Of a DNA stretch of 64,000 nt, positions 22,530 through 31,941 are shown piece by piece. Origin of the DNA: Volutella citrinella (lineage: Eukaryota; Ascomycota; Sordariomycetes; Hypocreales; Nectriaceae); assembly GCA_034401135.1 (NCBI GenBank), contig JAWZSP010000010.1, positions 434,001-498,000 of the forward strand, in the 5' to 3' direction. A program made the translations under genes and the position numbers. The notes beneath the pieces were generated by a model. That model was not told where the DNA came from. It made no database searches and saw only the letters and a list, made by a program, of their open reading frames with translations. Every line of letters begins with the position of its first letter. Within the stretch, counting starts at the first letter, position 1.

Positions 22530-23384
22530 TCACTCTTGCGTGTTCTTCCGCTTGCGCTTGCGCTTGCCCTCATCATCTGGAAATCGCTCGACAACACGAG
22601 GCTGGGACCTCGTCGTCCTCTCGCCTTTCTGGGACATCGCAGTGATTTCCTCAGTGAAGTTTCGAAGCGCTAATGCTTGCGCAGACTCAAATATCTTCTT
22701 GGCTCCAGCTACACCCACGACAGCTTCTTCCCCACCAGGAATCTGCATAAGACTGGCCTGACCCACGACAGCTTCTTCCCCACCAGGAATCTGCATAAGA
22801 CTGGCCTGACCACAGGATGCGAGCTTCCCAGCAGTAGCTCCTGACACCGCGCCTTCGGGGTGTACAAAGCGTAGAGCTAAAATTTCGGGTTGCAAGTGTT
22901 TGAGATCAACCGGATCTCCCTGATAAAACCGTTCTGCTGCTTTGCTTGCCATGTCCCGGATCTGTCGGCGTTTCAAAGTTCCAACAATATCCTCTCTTTG
23001 GGCATAAATAGATTGAATTTGATGTCGAACGTTGTGATACAAAAGTGCAAGCCCATCATCGCTGTTATGGGTAGGCTGCCCATTGTCGGAGAATTTTAGG
23101 CCACAGAGTTTGAATTCGTGTTGCGCCGCGTCGAGTGCCTGAGACTCAGTCCATTCGCCATCTTTTGACCCGAATCTGATGCTGAAAAAGCTACGGGATG
23201 TTGGGGCACCAGTCTCGTCATCAGCTGTCCCAGTCTCGGGCTGTATATCAGCCTCATCGGCCGATTTCAAGGTGGCGCCGGTTTGCTTGGGATCCGCAGT
23301 CTGTTTTGTTCGAAGACCATCGGACTTTGAGACCGTTTCCTTCAATTGTTTTAGAAGGTTAGTCGCGATGCTGTCATTATCCAT
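22530..23384 (-). CDS. Unknown 284-aa protein with duplicated 16-residue unit
   Basis: Single-exon gene converging on the Ulp1-Hsp70 gene with only 40 bp between the stop codons. The N-terminus is polar, with many Lys, Thr, Glu and Gln. A central region (FFSIRFGSKDGEWTESQALD, then DDGLALLYHNVRHQIQSIYA) looks globular and mostly helical. The C-terminus is basic (KRKRKRK), a likely nuclear localisation signal. A 48-bp segment, 22713-22760, is repeated exactly at 22761-22808, giving two copies of a 16-residue unit around LMQIPGGEEAVV. I do not recognise the family. Its position between two repeat clusters and beside the fusion gene suggests they travel or act together. Confidence 0.65.
   Translation of the reverse strand: MDNDSIATNLLKQLKETVSKSDGLRTKQTADPKQTGATLKSADEADIQPETGTADDETGAPTSRSFFSIRFGSKDGEWTESQALDAAQHEFKLCGLKFSDNGQPTHNSDDGLALLYHNVRHQIQSIYAQREDIVGTLKRRQIRDMASKAAERFYQGDPVDLKHLQPEILALRFVHPEGAVSGATAGKLASCGQASLMQIPGGEEAVVGQASLMQIPGGEEAVVGVAGAKKIFESAQALALRNFTEEITAMSQKGERTTRSQPRVVERFPDDEGKRKRKRKNTQE
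22713..22808. repeat. Exact 48-bp tandem duplication in a coding region
   Basis: Two identical 48-bp copies, 22713-22760 and 22761-22808, inside the 284-aa gene. The length is a multiple of three, so the frame is kept. Identity of the copies implies a recent event. Confidence 0.9.
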
Positions 23385-24221
23385 TTCTGTGAGTGAAGGC
23401 TCAAATACAAGTTCTACGATTCAAGGAGCATTAAGCAACGAGCGGTGAAAGGGCCATCGGTGTATGGGTTATCGGATAATCCGAGACAACCCAGCACCGC
23501 CCACCGTCACACATGACTAGCGTCTAGCACCATCTGCTGTCACATCGCATCGCCCAACGTCACAGCCGACTAGCGTCGCACCGGCCACCGTCATGCATGA
23601 CTAGCGTCTAGCACCGTCTGCTGTCACATCGCATCACCCAACGTCACGGCCGACTAGCGTCGCACCGCCTAACGTCGCGGGTGACGGGTCTCAAGCGCCG
23701 CGCAGCGCCAAAGGTGACGGCGTGACAGTACAAGTAGGAGTATAATGAGCGATAGCCTAATATGTAGGTAACGAAGGTCTTTCTAATATTATAGTCTGCT
23801 GCTCTCTTTTTTCTCAGAGTTTAAAAATCCTGTTTTATTCTTACATTTTTCGAATACGTCGAGCAGACGCATACGGCTTGGACTTGCAGAAGCAGAAGCT
23901 AGCAAGGGCCAGCCGAAAGTTTGCTTGTTCGCGGCCACTTATCTTGTTAGTCTAGTGCTATCAGATGGGAGGCATAGACCAAGATGTTCGTTTGTCGTCG
24001 TGTTATTGCTAGGGTCCGCTCATATCGTAGTCAAAACATTGTATGCTGATCTAGCCAGTTGGCTCCTCATAATATAAAATCACCTCTCTCAACCCCCTGG
24101 GTGTGTATACAATTCAACTGTTCCACCCCCAAAGTGCTTTGACGCTCGCTCAGTGACACCCCCCGAACAGCAATTGCAGCTTTTAAGCTAACCTAGGAAA
24201 CTATTTACAACCCTCACAGTA
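23385..24221. other. Intergenic with repeat array and AT-rich flank
   Basis: Contains the 84-bp tandem array (23494-23661 and a partial third unit), then AT-rich sequence at about 23740-23830. No gene is seen from 23691 to 24221. The 284-aa gene's promoter should lie just right of 23384. Confidence 0.6.
23494..23690. repeat. 84-bp tandem repeat carrying GACTAGCG motifs
   Basis: Unit 1 is 23494-23577, unit 2 is 23578-23661, and a partial third unit starts at 23662. The units differ at only a few bases, mostly A/G and C/T changes. Each holds two GACTAGCG copies, at 23515 and 23568 in unit 1 and 23599 and 23652 in unit 2. The shared core with 18.8 kb links the two sides of the intervening genes. 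Confidence 0.88.
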
Positions 24222-26805
24222 TTAGAAATAACCATCGTTAACATACTCTCTTGGGCTACTTGTTTCGGACGGACTGGACGGAGGGAAGGCCAAGGAAGGC
24301 ATAGAACGTGGCCCCGGTACGGGAGTAGAGGTTTCGTCTAAAGATGAACTTGAGACTTGACGCAGGACCGAAATCTTTATACGGCGGTGCGACTCCGTAG
24401 TCTGTTTCCGCTTTTTGCCAGTGCTATTCTCCAGTGAAGATAAAATCTTCCTTGCCTCAGCCGCATTATACCATCGTACTTGGCCGCTATATATCTTTAG
24501 CATTCGATTCTTCGAAGGAGGAGGAGTGACATACTCAGCTTCTGTCCGCATAGCAAACTTCTTGTCGCTTTCGACACAAGTATCGACATCGATGACTTTG
24601 CATCCAGACGTTACAAAGTGTCTGAGGGACAGAATTTTACTTCCATCCCTCTTGCCTACAGCGGTGGGAGGTAAGGCCTTCGAGGAACCCGGGGAGTTGG
24701 TCACCTCCCATCCGTAGGTACCCTTTTCAGTAATCATATGGACCAAAAGGCGACCATGTGTGTCGGACTGCAGCCGAAAGATCGTCCTTCCAACGGCTCC
24801 TGCCACCGGCGCTTGTAATTTGGCTAGGGAGTAGAATCCATACCGCGGGGACATATCTCTGCACCGTGGTTGTGGGGTGCCTAAGACTTCGTGTGGGCAG
24901 AAGAGCTCTATTTGTTGGCCTTGGCAAACAAATGTGTTCTCAACGTGGCAATCCAACCACTTTGGCTTTTTTCCAGGCCGCGCGAGACATATCGTGCTGG
25001 CATGTAGCCCACGCCCCGACGAGTCGTGCAGTTCTCTCCCCTGTTCTTCAAATACCACCCGCCATCGCTCTCGAGCGAGTTTCAGATGGATCCGGAGGTA
25101 CAAGGCTGAGCGGAAGCATTCCAGGTATATCTCATCCGGCTCTTTCGGAAAATTTCGAAACCGATAGTACAACGGCCCCTGTTGTTCGGCAAATACAGGG
25201 ACTTTGATTGGATCCATGAAGACCGTCCGAAGATCGTCCACTTTTACGGGTTCCTTTTCGGACGTATAAGTCCTGCTGGAACTATACGCTGGGTATAGAG
25301 ATCCCTGACTGGAGAAGCAGCTCTCGAATGAGGTGTCAAGAGTGCTCAGATCACGACCCTATTCAAGTTAGCACACAGCCAAAGAAACATCAGAAAACTT
25401 ACAGCGAGTTTGCTTGGCCAGAGGTGCTCCTCCTCCTGCCTCTTCCCCTCCTCCCCTCGAAACACTAGACCAAATGCACTTTCCTGTAAAACAGACACAG
25501 GGTCGCATGGCTCCCAAGGTACGAGCAATCCCTCAACAACAAGGTGCCTGGGAAACCATCAGCATAAGGTCCATTCTCATAAATCTGGCCTCACCTTGTG
25601 GATCTGCTGTCAGTGAATTGCATCGTCAATCCCATGCCCTCCACCAGCGTTTTTACTTTCTGGTTCAGCGCGATGTTTGATGCCAGAGCACCGCCAGTCC
25701 CGATGCATTGGACTTCTGTGTGAACTGTGAGCATCTTTGCGAGATAATCTTGTAGAGCTTTCAAGGGCTCCTCAAAGGCTTCATCAAACATCGCCTCCAC
25801 CTCTGCTGCAGAAATGGCAAGGCCGGAGACCCCCAAAGCGCTCCATTCCTCCAACTCAAAGATGTCCCGCTGCAAGGCTTGAAACATCACCTCAACGCTC
25901 TTGTCATCCAGTCCTGTGCTGGACTTGATAACTTGTCGCACCAAATTCCAGAGTTTACCGGCGCCACCAGCACCGCCTCGAGGGTCGCCCACCTGAACAA
26001 ACCCCGCACCTCGCTGGAATTGAAATGCGGCAATATCCTGGAACGGTCAGTTGAGATGCAACACTTTCGACATAGGCTTACTGACGTAAGTCTCTTGTCC
26101 AAAATCGCAGACAACGAACTAACACATCTGTAAGCGAGAAATCTACACCCAACCAAGAAAACTTACGACAGCGCTGGTATCGTCGCCGCCCAGTTCCTTC
26201 CACAGCGGTGACTGAAGCAGTCGTGCTCCAATCGCCCCAACCTCATCCTCAAAATTGATGACGCCAGTGATTCCAGCCTTCTCAGCTGACGTTCGCAGTT
26301 TTTCTTGAATCTGTTCTGAGAAAACATCCTCGGTCTGCGCCCATAGGACTGGAATTGAGATGCATGTTTCCACCCAGTCCCATTCGCCGCTACCGCATTT
26401 TTTGGAAAGGAATTCTGAGACTGTGCGTTTCGTCAGTGCGAAGTAAGAGTCCAAAATCTCACCGACCTCAACACCATGCCGTTCACAGATGTCCAGAAAG
26501 CGCTTTCCATCACCAGATTCTGACAATCTTTTGTCCAGAGCGGATTTAAGACCAAATATCCCATCGGGGGCAGATTTCCCGATGTTAAATTTTTTATCGG
26601 GCAAAAATTCAACTGTCATCGGACAATGTTGTTGTGGGCGATCGGTCTCGTAGCCGTCGTCATCGCAACGCCGACCGGGCCAGCCATCCACCATCTCAGT
26701 GGTGGATGTCCCTATTTCGTGGCAACCAGCTTGGACTTTGGAAGAGCCGATTTCGATACTAACGCGGTATTTTTTCGAGCCGAGGGGAGATGGTGGTGCC
26801 ATCAT
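24222..26805 (-). CDS. Hsp70-like ATPase, paralogue without protease domain
   Basis: Predicted 798-aa protein. Minus-strand exons are 26805-26167, 26118-26086, 26037-25595, 25547-25403 and 25358-24222 (799 codons, all GT-AG). It opens directly with the Hsp70-like fold: YRVSIEIGSSKVQAG (loop 1), GIFGLKSALDKRL, FVVCDFGQETY (loop 2), PRGGAGGAGKLW, CIGTGGALASNI and HLVVEGLLVPW. Three introns sit at the same places and phases as in the gene at 19.1 kb (before the loop-2 strand, after QETY/QEAW, and after the STR/QAK segment), which shows common descent. It lacks the Ulp1 part and has a long C-terminal region with Ser/Pro-rich tail, poorly structured at the end. Loop 2 keeps the Asp that is Asn in the fusion protein. 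Cytosolic or nuclear; no signal peptide or J-domain partner is seen. Confidence 0.82.
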
Positions 26806-27228
26806 GCTTGCGAGTCGGATGGTATTACGGAGCAAGTTCACGAAACGTGTTTATGTAGAACGAAGCGTGTTGTTTGTTGAAGCGCCCGCGGCGCAGTTGA
26901 GCCGCTACCCCGCCAACCAATCAGCCTCCGGGTTGCCCAAGGGCGGGGTGGCAACAAACCTGTCACCACCACCACTTGGCACTCGGTCGACAACGAAAAC
27001 AGCGCAGTTCAGATTATCAAGCCTCCACTACATGCGGTCTTGTCACGTCGCATTCGCGCTACATCCGAGCACCGGCTCTTATGCTCACTCCCCAGTCTCA
27101 GTTGAGACACCCATTTCTCCCCGATCAAGGCCTACCATAAGTGCCGCCTGACCCCGCATGGTACTACTTTGCACAACCCGAATACGCCTGCGTTCCGTGC
27201 TCACCCCCGCCCCATCATAAATCAAACC
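26806..27228. promoter_or_regulatory. Shared divergent promoter with CCAAT box
   Basis: The 423 bp between the two divergent start codons (26805 and 27229) must serve both genes. A CCAAT box lies at 26917-26921 within GC-rich sequence. A weak two-unit heat-shock-like element, TTCACGAA, is at 26837-26844. Co-regulation of the Hsp70-like gene and the WH-TPR gene is a reasonable inference. Confidence 0.5.
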
Positions 27229-29398
27229 ATGAGCGGCCGAGCCTCCAGTATCTACGCCGTTCGGGTACAGACACGCAGTGACAGCGAGCCCAAGTGGAGA
27301 CATGGTGTGCTGCTCAATTCGCAAGACGCCGTCGATGCCCTCATCAGATTCTGCTTTGACTTGGCCCTCAGGGATCCTCATTGGAGCATGAAGAGGATCA
27401 AGGAGAGGTTGTCTTTCATATTTGAAGATATTGAGTTCCCAAAAGACGAGGAATATACACAGCTCAGACAAGACAACGAGGCCCTGCGAGAAGAGAATGA
27501 GGCCCTGCGAGAAGAGAATGAGACACTCAAGAAGAAGTTTGCCTTGTCAACGGCGAACCACTGCACGGATAGTCACGCCCCGAAACCATGGGAGGACGAT
27601 GGCACTTTCCAGCCTGATGCTCCCTCGGCCGACGATATCAACATGGACCAGGACTGGACAATTGATCGTGACCCGGATGTCAACAGTATCAAGGATGGAA
27701 GGAGTGAGCAGTTCAACTCTAACCCAGTGAAAGTAGCGCACTATTCTTGTTCTTGTGTCGAACCAGCCACACGAGTTGCAAAGCCGTCTCCCGACCAATT
27801 GCTATATCGATCCGCCTTCGATCAACTTGATGACTATTCAAAATCTATCGCCAAGCTCATCGTCTATTTAGGAAGCCAGGTGTCGGTTTGTCTTCTTCAA
27901 AGGGCGTCCGCCTATACTACGTGGAATCCATCAGGCGAGATCGAGGTCCAATCAAACAAAGTTCTGAAAAACCCCGAAGCATGTCAGAAGGCTATCAACA
28001 AGCTTCAAAGCACAGGTCTTTTAATAGAATCAGCTCCAAGTCAATTATCTATCCATCCACTAGCCCTTCCGCATATACAGATAACCATCACGAATACCGC
28101 GCTATGGAAATCCCGAGCCGTTCAAGCCGCGATAGACGCTTTCCCTGAGGACGCCACTGTCGAGCCAACTAAGTAATTCAAGCCGCGCCTTCGAATTTCA
28201 CTCTTCATTTTGCTCACTCAGTCCTAGGTTCGGAATAAAGGGATCTGCCATTCTCCCGACGTTGCTATATACTCTGCGGTATATATGGCAGCCAGACATT
28301 TTAAACCAGGTTGAGCTCCAATCAATTGTTCGAGTATGTTTAGCTGCGTCGTACTTCTCATCTCAGTCCTCGAAACTTTTCTTCCTGGATACGGCTAGAA
28401 GCGTCAGTAAGCTTCTGGAAGACCACGAGGAAACTCACGCGAGGATCACTATTCGAGAGACTACGCTTCAGAGACTCTACGATCCGTCTTCAGTTCCTGA
28501 AATACCATGGGAAAAGCTTTTAACGTCCTTTCGCCGAGGCAACCAAAGCTCTAATGCTCAATTTGGGGAGGCCATTTTAGTGCAGGCACAGCAAGCAGTT
28601 GACGAAATGCGAGATCCTGCAGTTGTGGAGTCTATTGTCGGCCAGTTCTCTCCGTGGGAAAAAGAAACCCCTTCACGACAAGAAAGTCTCATTCTCCTCC
28701 GAGGCCGATTTATGATCGCAAAAAGCCATCGCTTTGCAGGGAATTTCACAATTGCCAGTCAGCGATTGGCTGAACTCAAAAACGACGCCGGAGCGATGAA
28801 CGACCGCATCATCGAAAAGATCATGGTCCACTACTTTGAGGTCCTGTGCGAGAAAGGGGAGTTTGAGAGAGCTATTCAGGAGCTCAATTTTGAGTTATCT
28901 GACGTCAACCCTCTTGCTGAGCGTAAGCCGAAAAACAGGCTGCGGCTGGCTCTGGGAAATGCCTATTTGATGAAATGCCTACACCAGGACGGCATTGGTG
29001 AACCATTCCAAGAGTCTTTGGAAAGTGCACAAAGGCTTTTCAGCGGCCTTGCCGATGAAAAGCAGCCACTGGAAAGCTGTGTCCAGAAGCACAAGATGTT
29101 TTCCGCGTTCGCAGGTCTAGCTATGACACATCGTCTGGGCAAAAACTATGAAGAAGCGTCGCAGAGTTGGGAGAGAGCAAACGTTGTAGCAGACAGCTGC
29201 TGGCCCAAGCCTGCTTGCTACCCAAAGATGCTAGTGGGTTGCGCGATTGCGGAAGTAAGGTATCGACAGGGCCTTTACTCAATGCAAAGGCTGGAGACGG
29301 CGAGAAAGGAGTTGAACGATATCGACCGGCATTATTTCTTTTGCGGACAAGGGACGGCCTGGGCTAATTTTATCAGCGAGCCGCGATCTAGAAATTAA
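27229..29398 (+). CDS. Coiled-coil / winged-helix / TPR-like protein, NLR-like C-half
   Basis: Predicted 704-aa protein from exons 27229-28172 and 28228-29398; the 55-nt intron starts GTAATT and ends TCCTAG. Residues 1-75 are globular and not recognised. A coiled coil follows at about 76-105, built from an exact 21-nt duplication encoding EALREEN twice. About 193-290 resembles the winged-helix region of STAND proteins (IAKLIVYLGSQVSVCLLQRA, then LLIESAPSQLSIHPLALPHI). About 330-690 is all-helical with TPR-like pairs (YFEVLCEKGEFERAIQELNF, GLAMTHRLGKNYEEASQSWE). No P-loop or Walker B precedes the winged helix, so the usual NB-ARC/NACHT engine is missing. It shares a promoter with the Hsp70-like gene. 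A signalling or scaffold role is inference. Confidence 0.7.
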
Positions 29399-29695
29399 TG
29401 AAGACTACCTGTGGGTAATATTTTAGGATCGATCTGTTGGCATAATTTAAAATTAGCAATATTTGGGTGCAGCCCTGGTCCGCGAGAAGATGATTTCGAG
29501 GAGGTAAGTAGGCGGCTGTGTCGGGGCTGGAACTTGACTAGGCGCTCCGGAGTGCGTTCCCATCGGGCCAGCTTGGAGCAGAGGCTATTTATCCGTGTGC
29601 ATTTTAAGCAACAGGGTTGGTGGCCGAGCTGTGCGGGCAGGGTGTAGGGGCGCAAATCTCAAAGGCAGACCGAGGCTGCTACTTCTTTACAAGCC
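29399..29695. other. 3' flank, no gene
   Basis: Short overlapping readings only. Presumably the 3' untranslated region of the WH-TPR gene. Confidence 0.4.
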
Positions 29696-29741
29696 GCCGT
29701 TGCAAGCTGCTCTTATAGAGCCTGAGGCAGCTTGCAACGGC
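29696..29741. repeat. Perfect 15-bp inverted repeat
   Basis: GCCGTTGCAAGCTGC at 29696-29710 pairs exactly with its complement at 29727-29741 across a 16-nt loop, which itself contains a small GCTC/AGAGC pairing. It could be the remains of a foldback element or a strong RNA hairpin after the gene ending at 29398. Confidence 0.75.
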
Positions 29742-29786
29742 AGCTCTATGAGGCACCTTCCAAAGTGATTACGTCAGACGTCCCGC

Positions 29787-29998
29787 AATACGCCCACCAC
29801 TAGGCGGGCGGCAATTGCAACCAGGGCCACAAGAGCCTTGAGGTAATTGCACCCAGGCTACAAGCAGCGACAACACTGTGGCCGGGGGTACTATAGCCTA
29901 TGGCTCCGGCGGTTGTAGTTGTATCCCGCCGTAGCCCGCTGTGCCTGTTGCGGCGCCTCCTGACATACCTTGCACGCACCGCTAGCGTTGGGCGTATT
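29787..29998. mobile_element. MITE-like element with imperfect terminal inverted repeats
   Basis: AATACGCCCA at 29787-29796 is the exact reverse complement of TGGGCGTATT at 29989-29998. Extending inwards, about 19 of 24 positions pair. The 212-bp interior has no ORF, is GC-rich and has its own short palindromes. Size and structure fit a non-autonomous miniature inverted-repeat element. No clear target-site duplication is visible, which limits confidence. Confidence 0.5.
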
Positions 29999-30132
29999 TC
30001 CCCCCCCTTTGCGAAGCATCGGAAGTATGAATATCCGTTCCTGAATGAGCTGCCTTATCACGTGATGTGATTGACATTAAAGTTTTCCCCTCTATTCTGA
30101 TTTTTTGAGAGGAATTGAAGCGGTATTAAAAA

Positions 30133-31656
30133 ATGTCGGAGGAACAAACATACGAGGTGAGTATACTATATTATCTTTCATGTCAATCAACTTTACTGAT
30201 CAAACTTAGGAAGCTATTAAGCTCCTCCGATCTAGGAAGGCGCAGAGGTCTACGAAAAGCTCGACGTCCCTCCCACTTCAAAGAGTATGCCTACCGAACG
30301 GGGAACCGAAATTCCGCGGCACTCCACATATACATGGGATGAAGGAATGGCTTGAGAGATTAGGGCATACAGTATGTTTTGAAAGGGACTCCTTCATAAG
30401 CGCAGGCACTGATAGATCCTTAGGAGGAGAAGCTGAACCAATTGAAAGTCATCCACGTTGCCGGTACGAAGGGCAAAGGCAGCACTTGCGCTTTTATCAA
30501 TAGTTTCATGCGAAGCCACTGTGCCAGAACAGGGTTCCCCAAGAAAATCGGGCTCTATGTTTCGCCCTACCTCCTCAGCCATAATGAGATGATACGCATC
30601 AACTCAATTCCCTTGACGAATGACCGCTTCGCGCAAGCCTTTTTTGAGGTTTGGGATGGCCTAAACTTGCACCGGGACGACGTTAGACCCCCTAAGCAAC
30701 TTCAATTGCTTGCTATCATGTCCTTCCACGTCTTTTTACAAGAAGACGTCGATATCGCAATTTATGAAACTCACCACGGAGGACAGTACGATGTCACCAA
30801 CATCTTTCAGCATCCGGTTGTTACCGCGATCACCACCGTCGGTTTGGACCATCAAAGTGAACTGAGTGGAACTATTGAAAACATTGCCTGGCACAAGGGT
30901 GGAATTTTCAAGCCTGGGGCCTGTGCGCTGTCCGTCCACCAAGAAACATTGGTTACCAAAGTGCTGCAGTCCAGGGCTAGAGAGCTCAACCTGGACTTGA
31001 AGTTTGTTGATGTTCTTCCCAACCTCCCCGACAATTTCCAGCATCAAACTCAACGCACCAACGCCTCTCTTGCCATAGAGGCCTGCAATGCTTTCCTCCA
31101 AATCCACCAGCCGGGGGGTGGTCTTGTGAAACAAGATATTGATGACGGAGTTGAATCCTTCAGTTGGCCGGGTAGGTATCAAGTCGTCAAAGCAGACGAC
31201 ATGACTTGGTACCTAGATGGAGCTCACAATCCCATGAGCGCCGAAGCATCCGCAGATTGGTTCATCCGAACCATTTCTGAAGCTGATATGTATGTTTCCT
31301 GGAGTTTGTCGTTGCACTATACTGAACTCAATAGGGCAAACAGTGTTCTCATCTTTGGGCTTGACTCAGAACGCCATGATCCTCTGAAAACTCTTATATC
31401 TCTGAGAGATGCGTTACAGAAGTCTGTTTTATCAGTAATACTGACTTCTGACACGGGATTACATGACTATGCAGCACGCCTGGAGAGCTATCGGGTAGCA
31501 TGGGAAGAGGGCGCGTCGTTAACCGCATCAATTAAGATCTCAGGTCGTGATAATGTGATGGAGTTGGCACGAAAACAGGGCCGCCATTGCTTTGTAACTG
31601 GCAGTCTCTTTTTAGTTGCTTTTATACTCGAAGAACTAGGTCAATCAGTTGTATAA
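30133..31656 (+). CDS. Folylpolyglutamate synthase-like ligase
   Basis: Predicted 472-aa Mur-ligase-superfamily enzyme. Exons are 30133-30156, 30210-30371 and 30424-31656 (473 codons); both introns are about 52 nt. Family enzymes add glutamates to folate using ATP. Motifs in order: HVAGTKGKGSTCAF (ATP P-loop, about 76-83), GLYVSPYLLSHNEMIRIN (folate region), YETHHGGQYDVTN, TTVGLDHQSELSGTIENIA, SWPGRYQVV, YLDGAHNPMSAEA and the late VLIFGLDSERHDP. The HHGGQYD segment departs from the more usual xGxGGxxD form. The protein is at the short end for the family and has no mitochondrial leader, so a cytosolic secondary paralogue is likely. The 24-nt first exon was chosen because both splice joins keep the frame. 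Confidence 0.85.
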
Positions 31657-31941
31657 AAGAGGTGATATCTATCACTAGTGCCCTGGTTATATACTGAATG
31701 CTTATTAGTATGCTTGAAGGCCTGCTAATCGATCATTCTTCTGACTCCCGTAGAGGTTGGGAATGATGCCCCTGTAGATATGACAAGTGGTCGACAGAGT
31801 CACAGGACTCAAGAGTTGGATTTCACGAGGTCATTACGGGGGACTTCGAGCATGATGGCTCAAGTACTCTGTCACCTGTCACAACCAGCTCGCGACCGAC
31901 CCATGTGGGAGGCCCAGTTGAAGAAGCTCGTTCCATTACTA
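31657..31941. other. Short convergent intergenic region
   Basis: Between the ligase gene (ends 31656) and the minus-strand sirtuin (ends 31942). No gene. It holds both 3' ends. Confidence 0.6.

Noticed and set aside
26837..26844. Heat-shock element before the Hsp70-like gene
   Set aside because: Only two alternating units (TTCnnGAA); a functional element usually needs three. One such match in 400 bp is expected by chance often enough.
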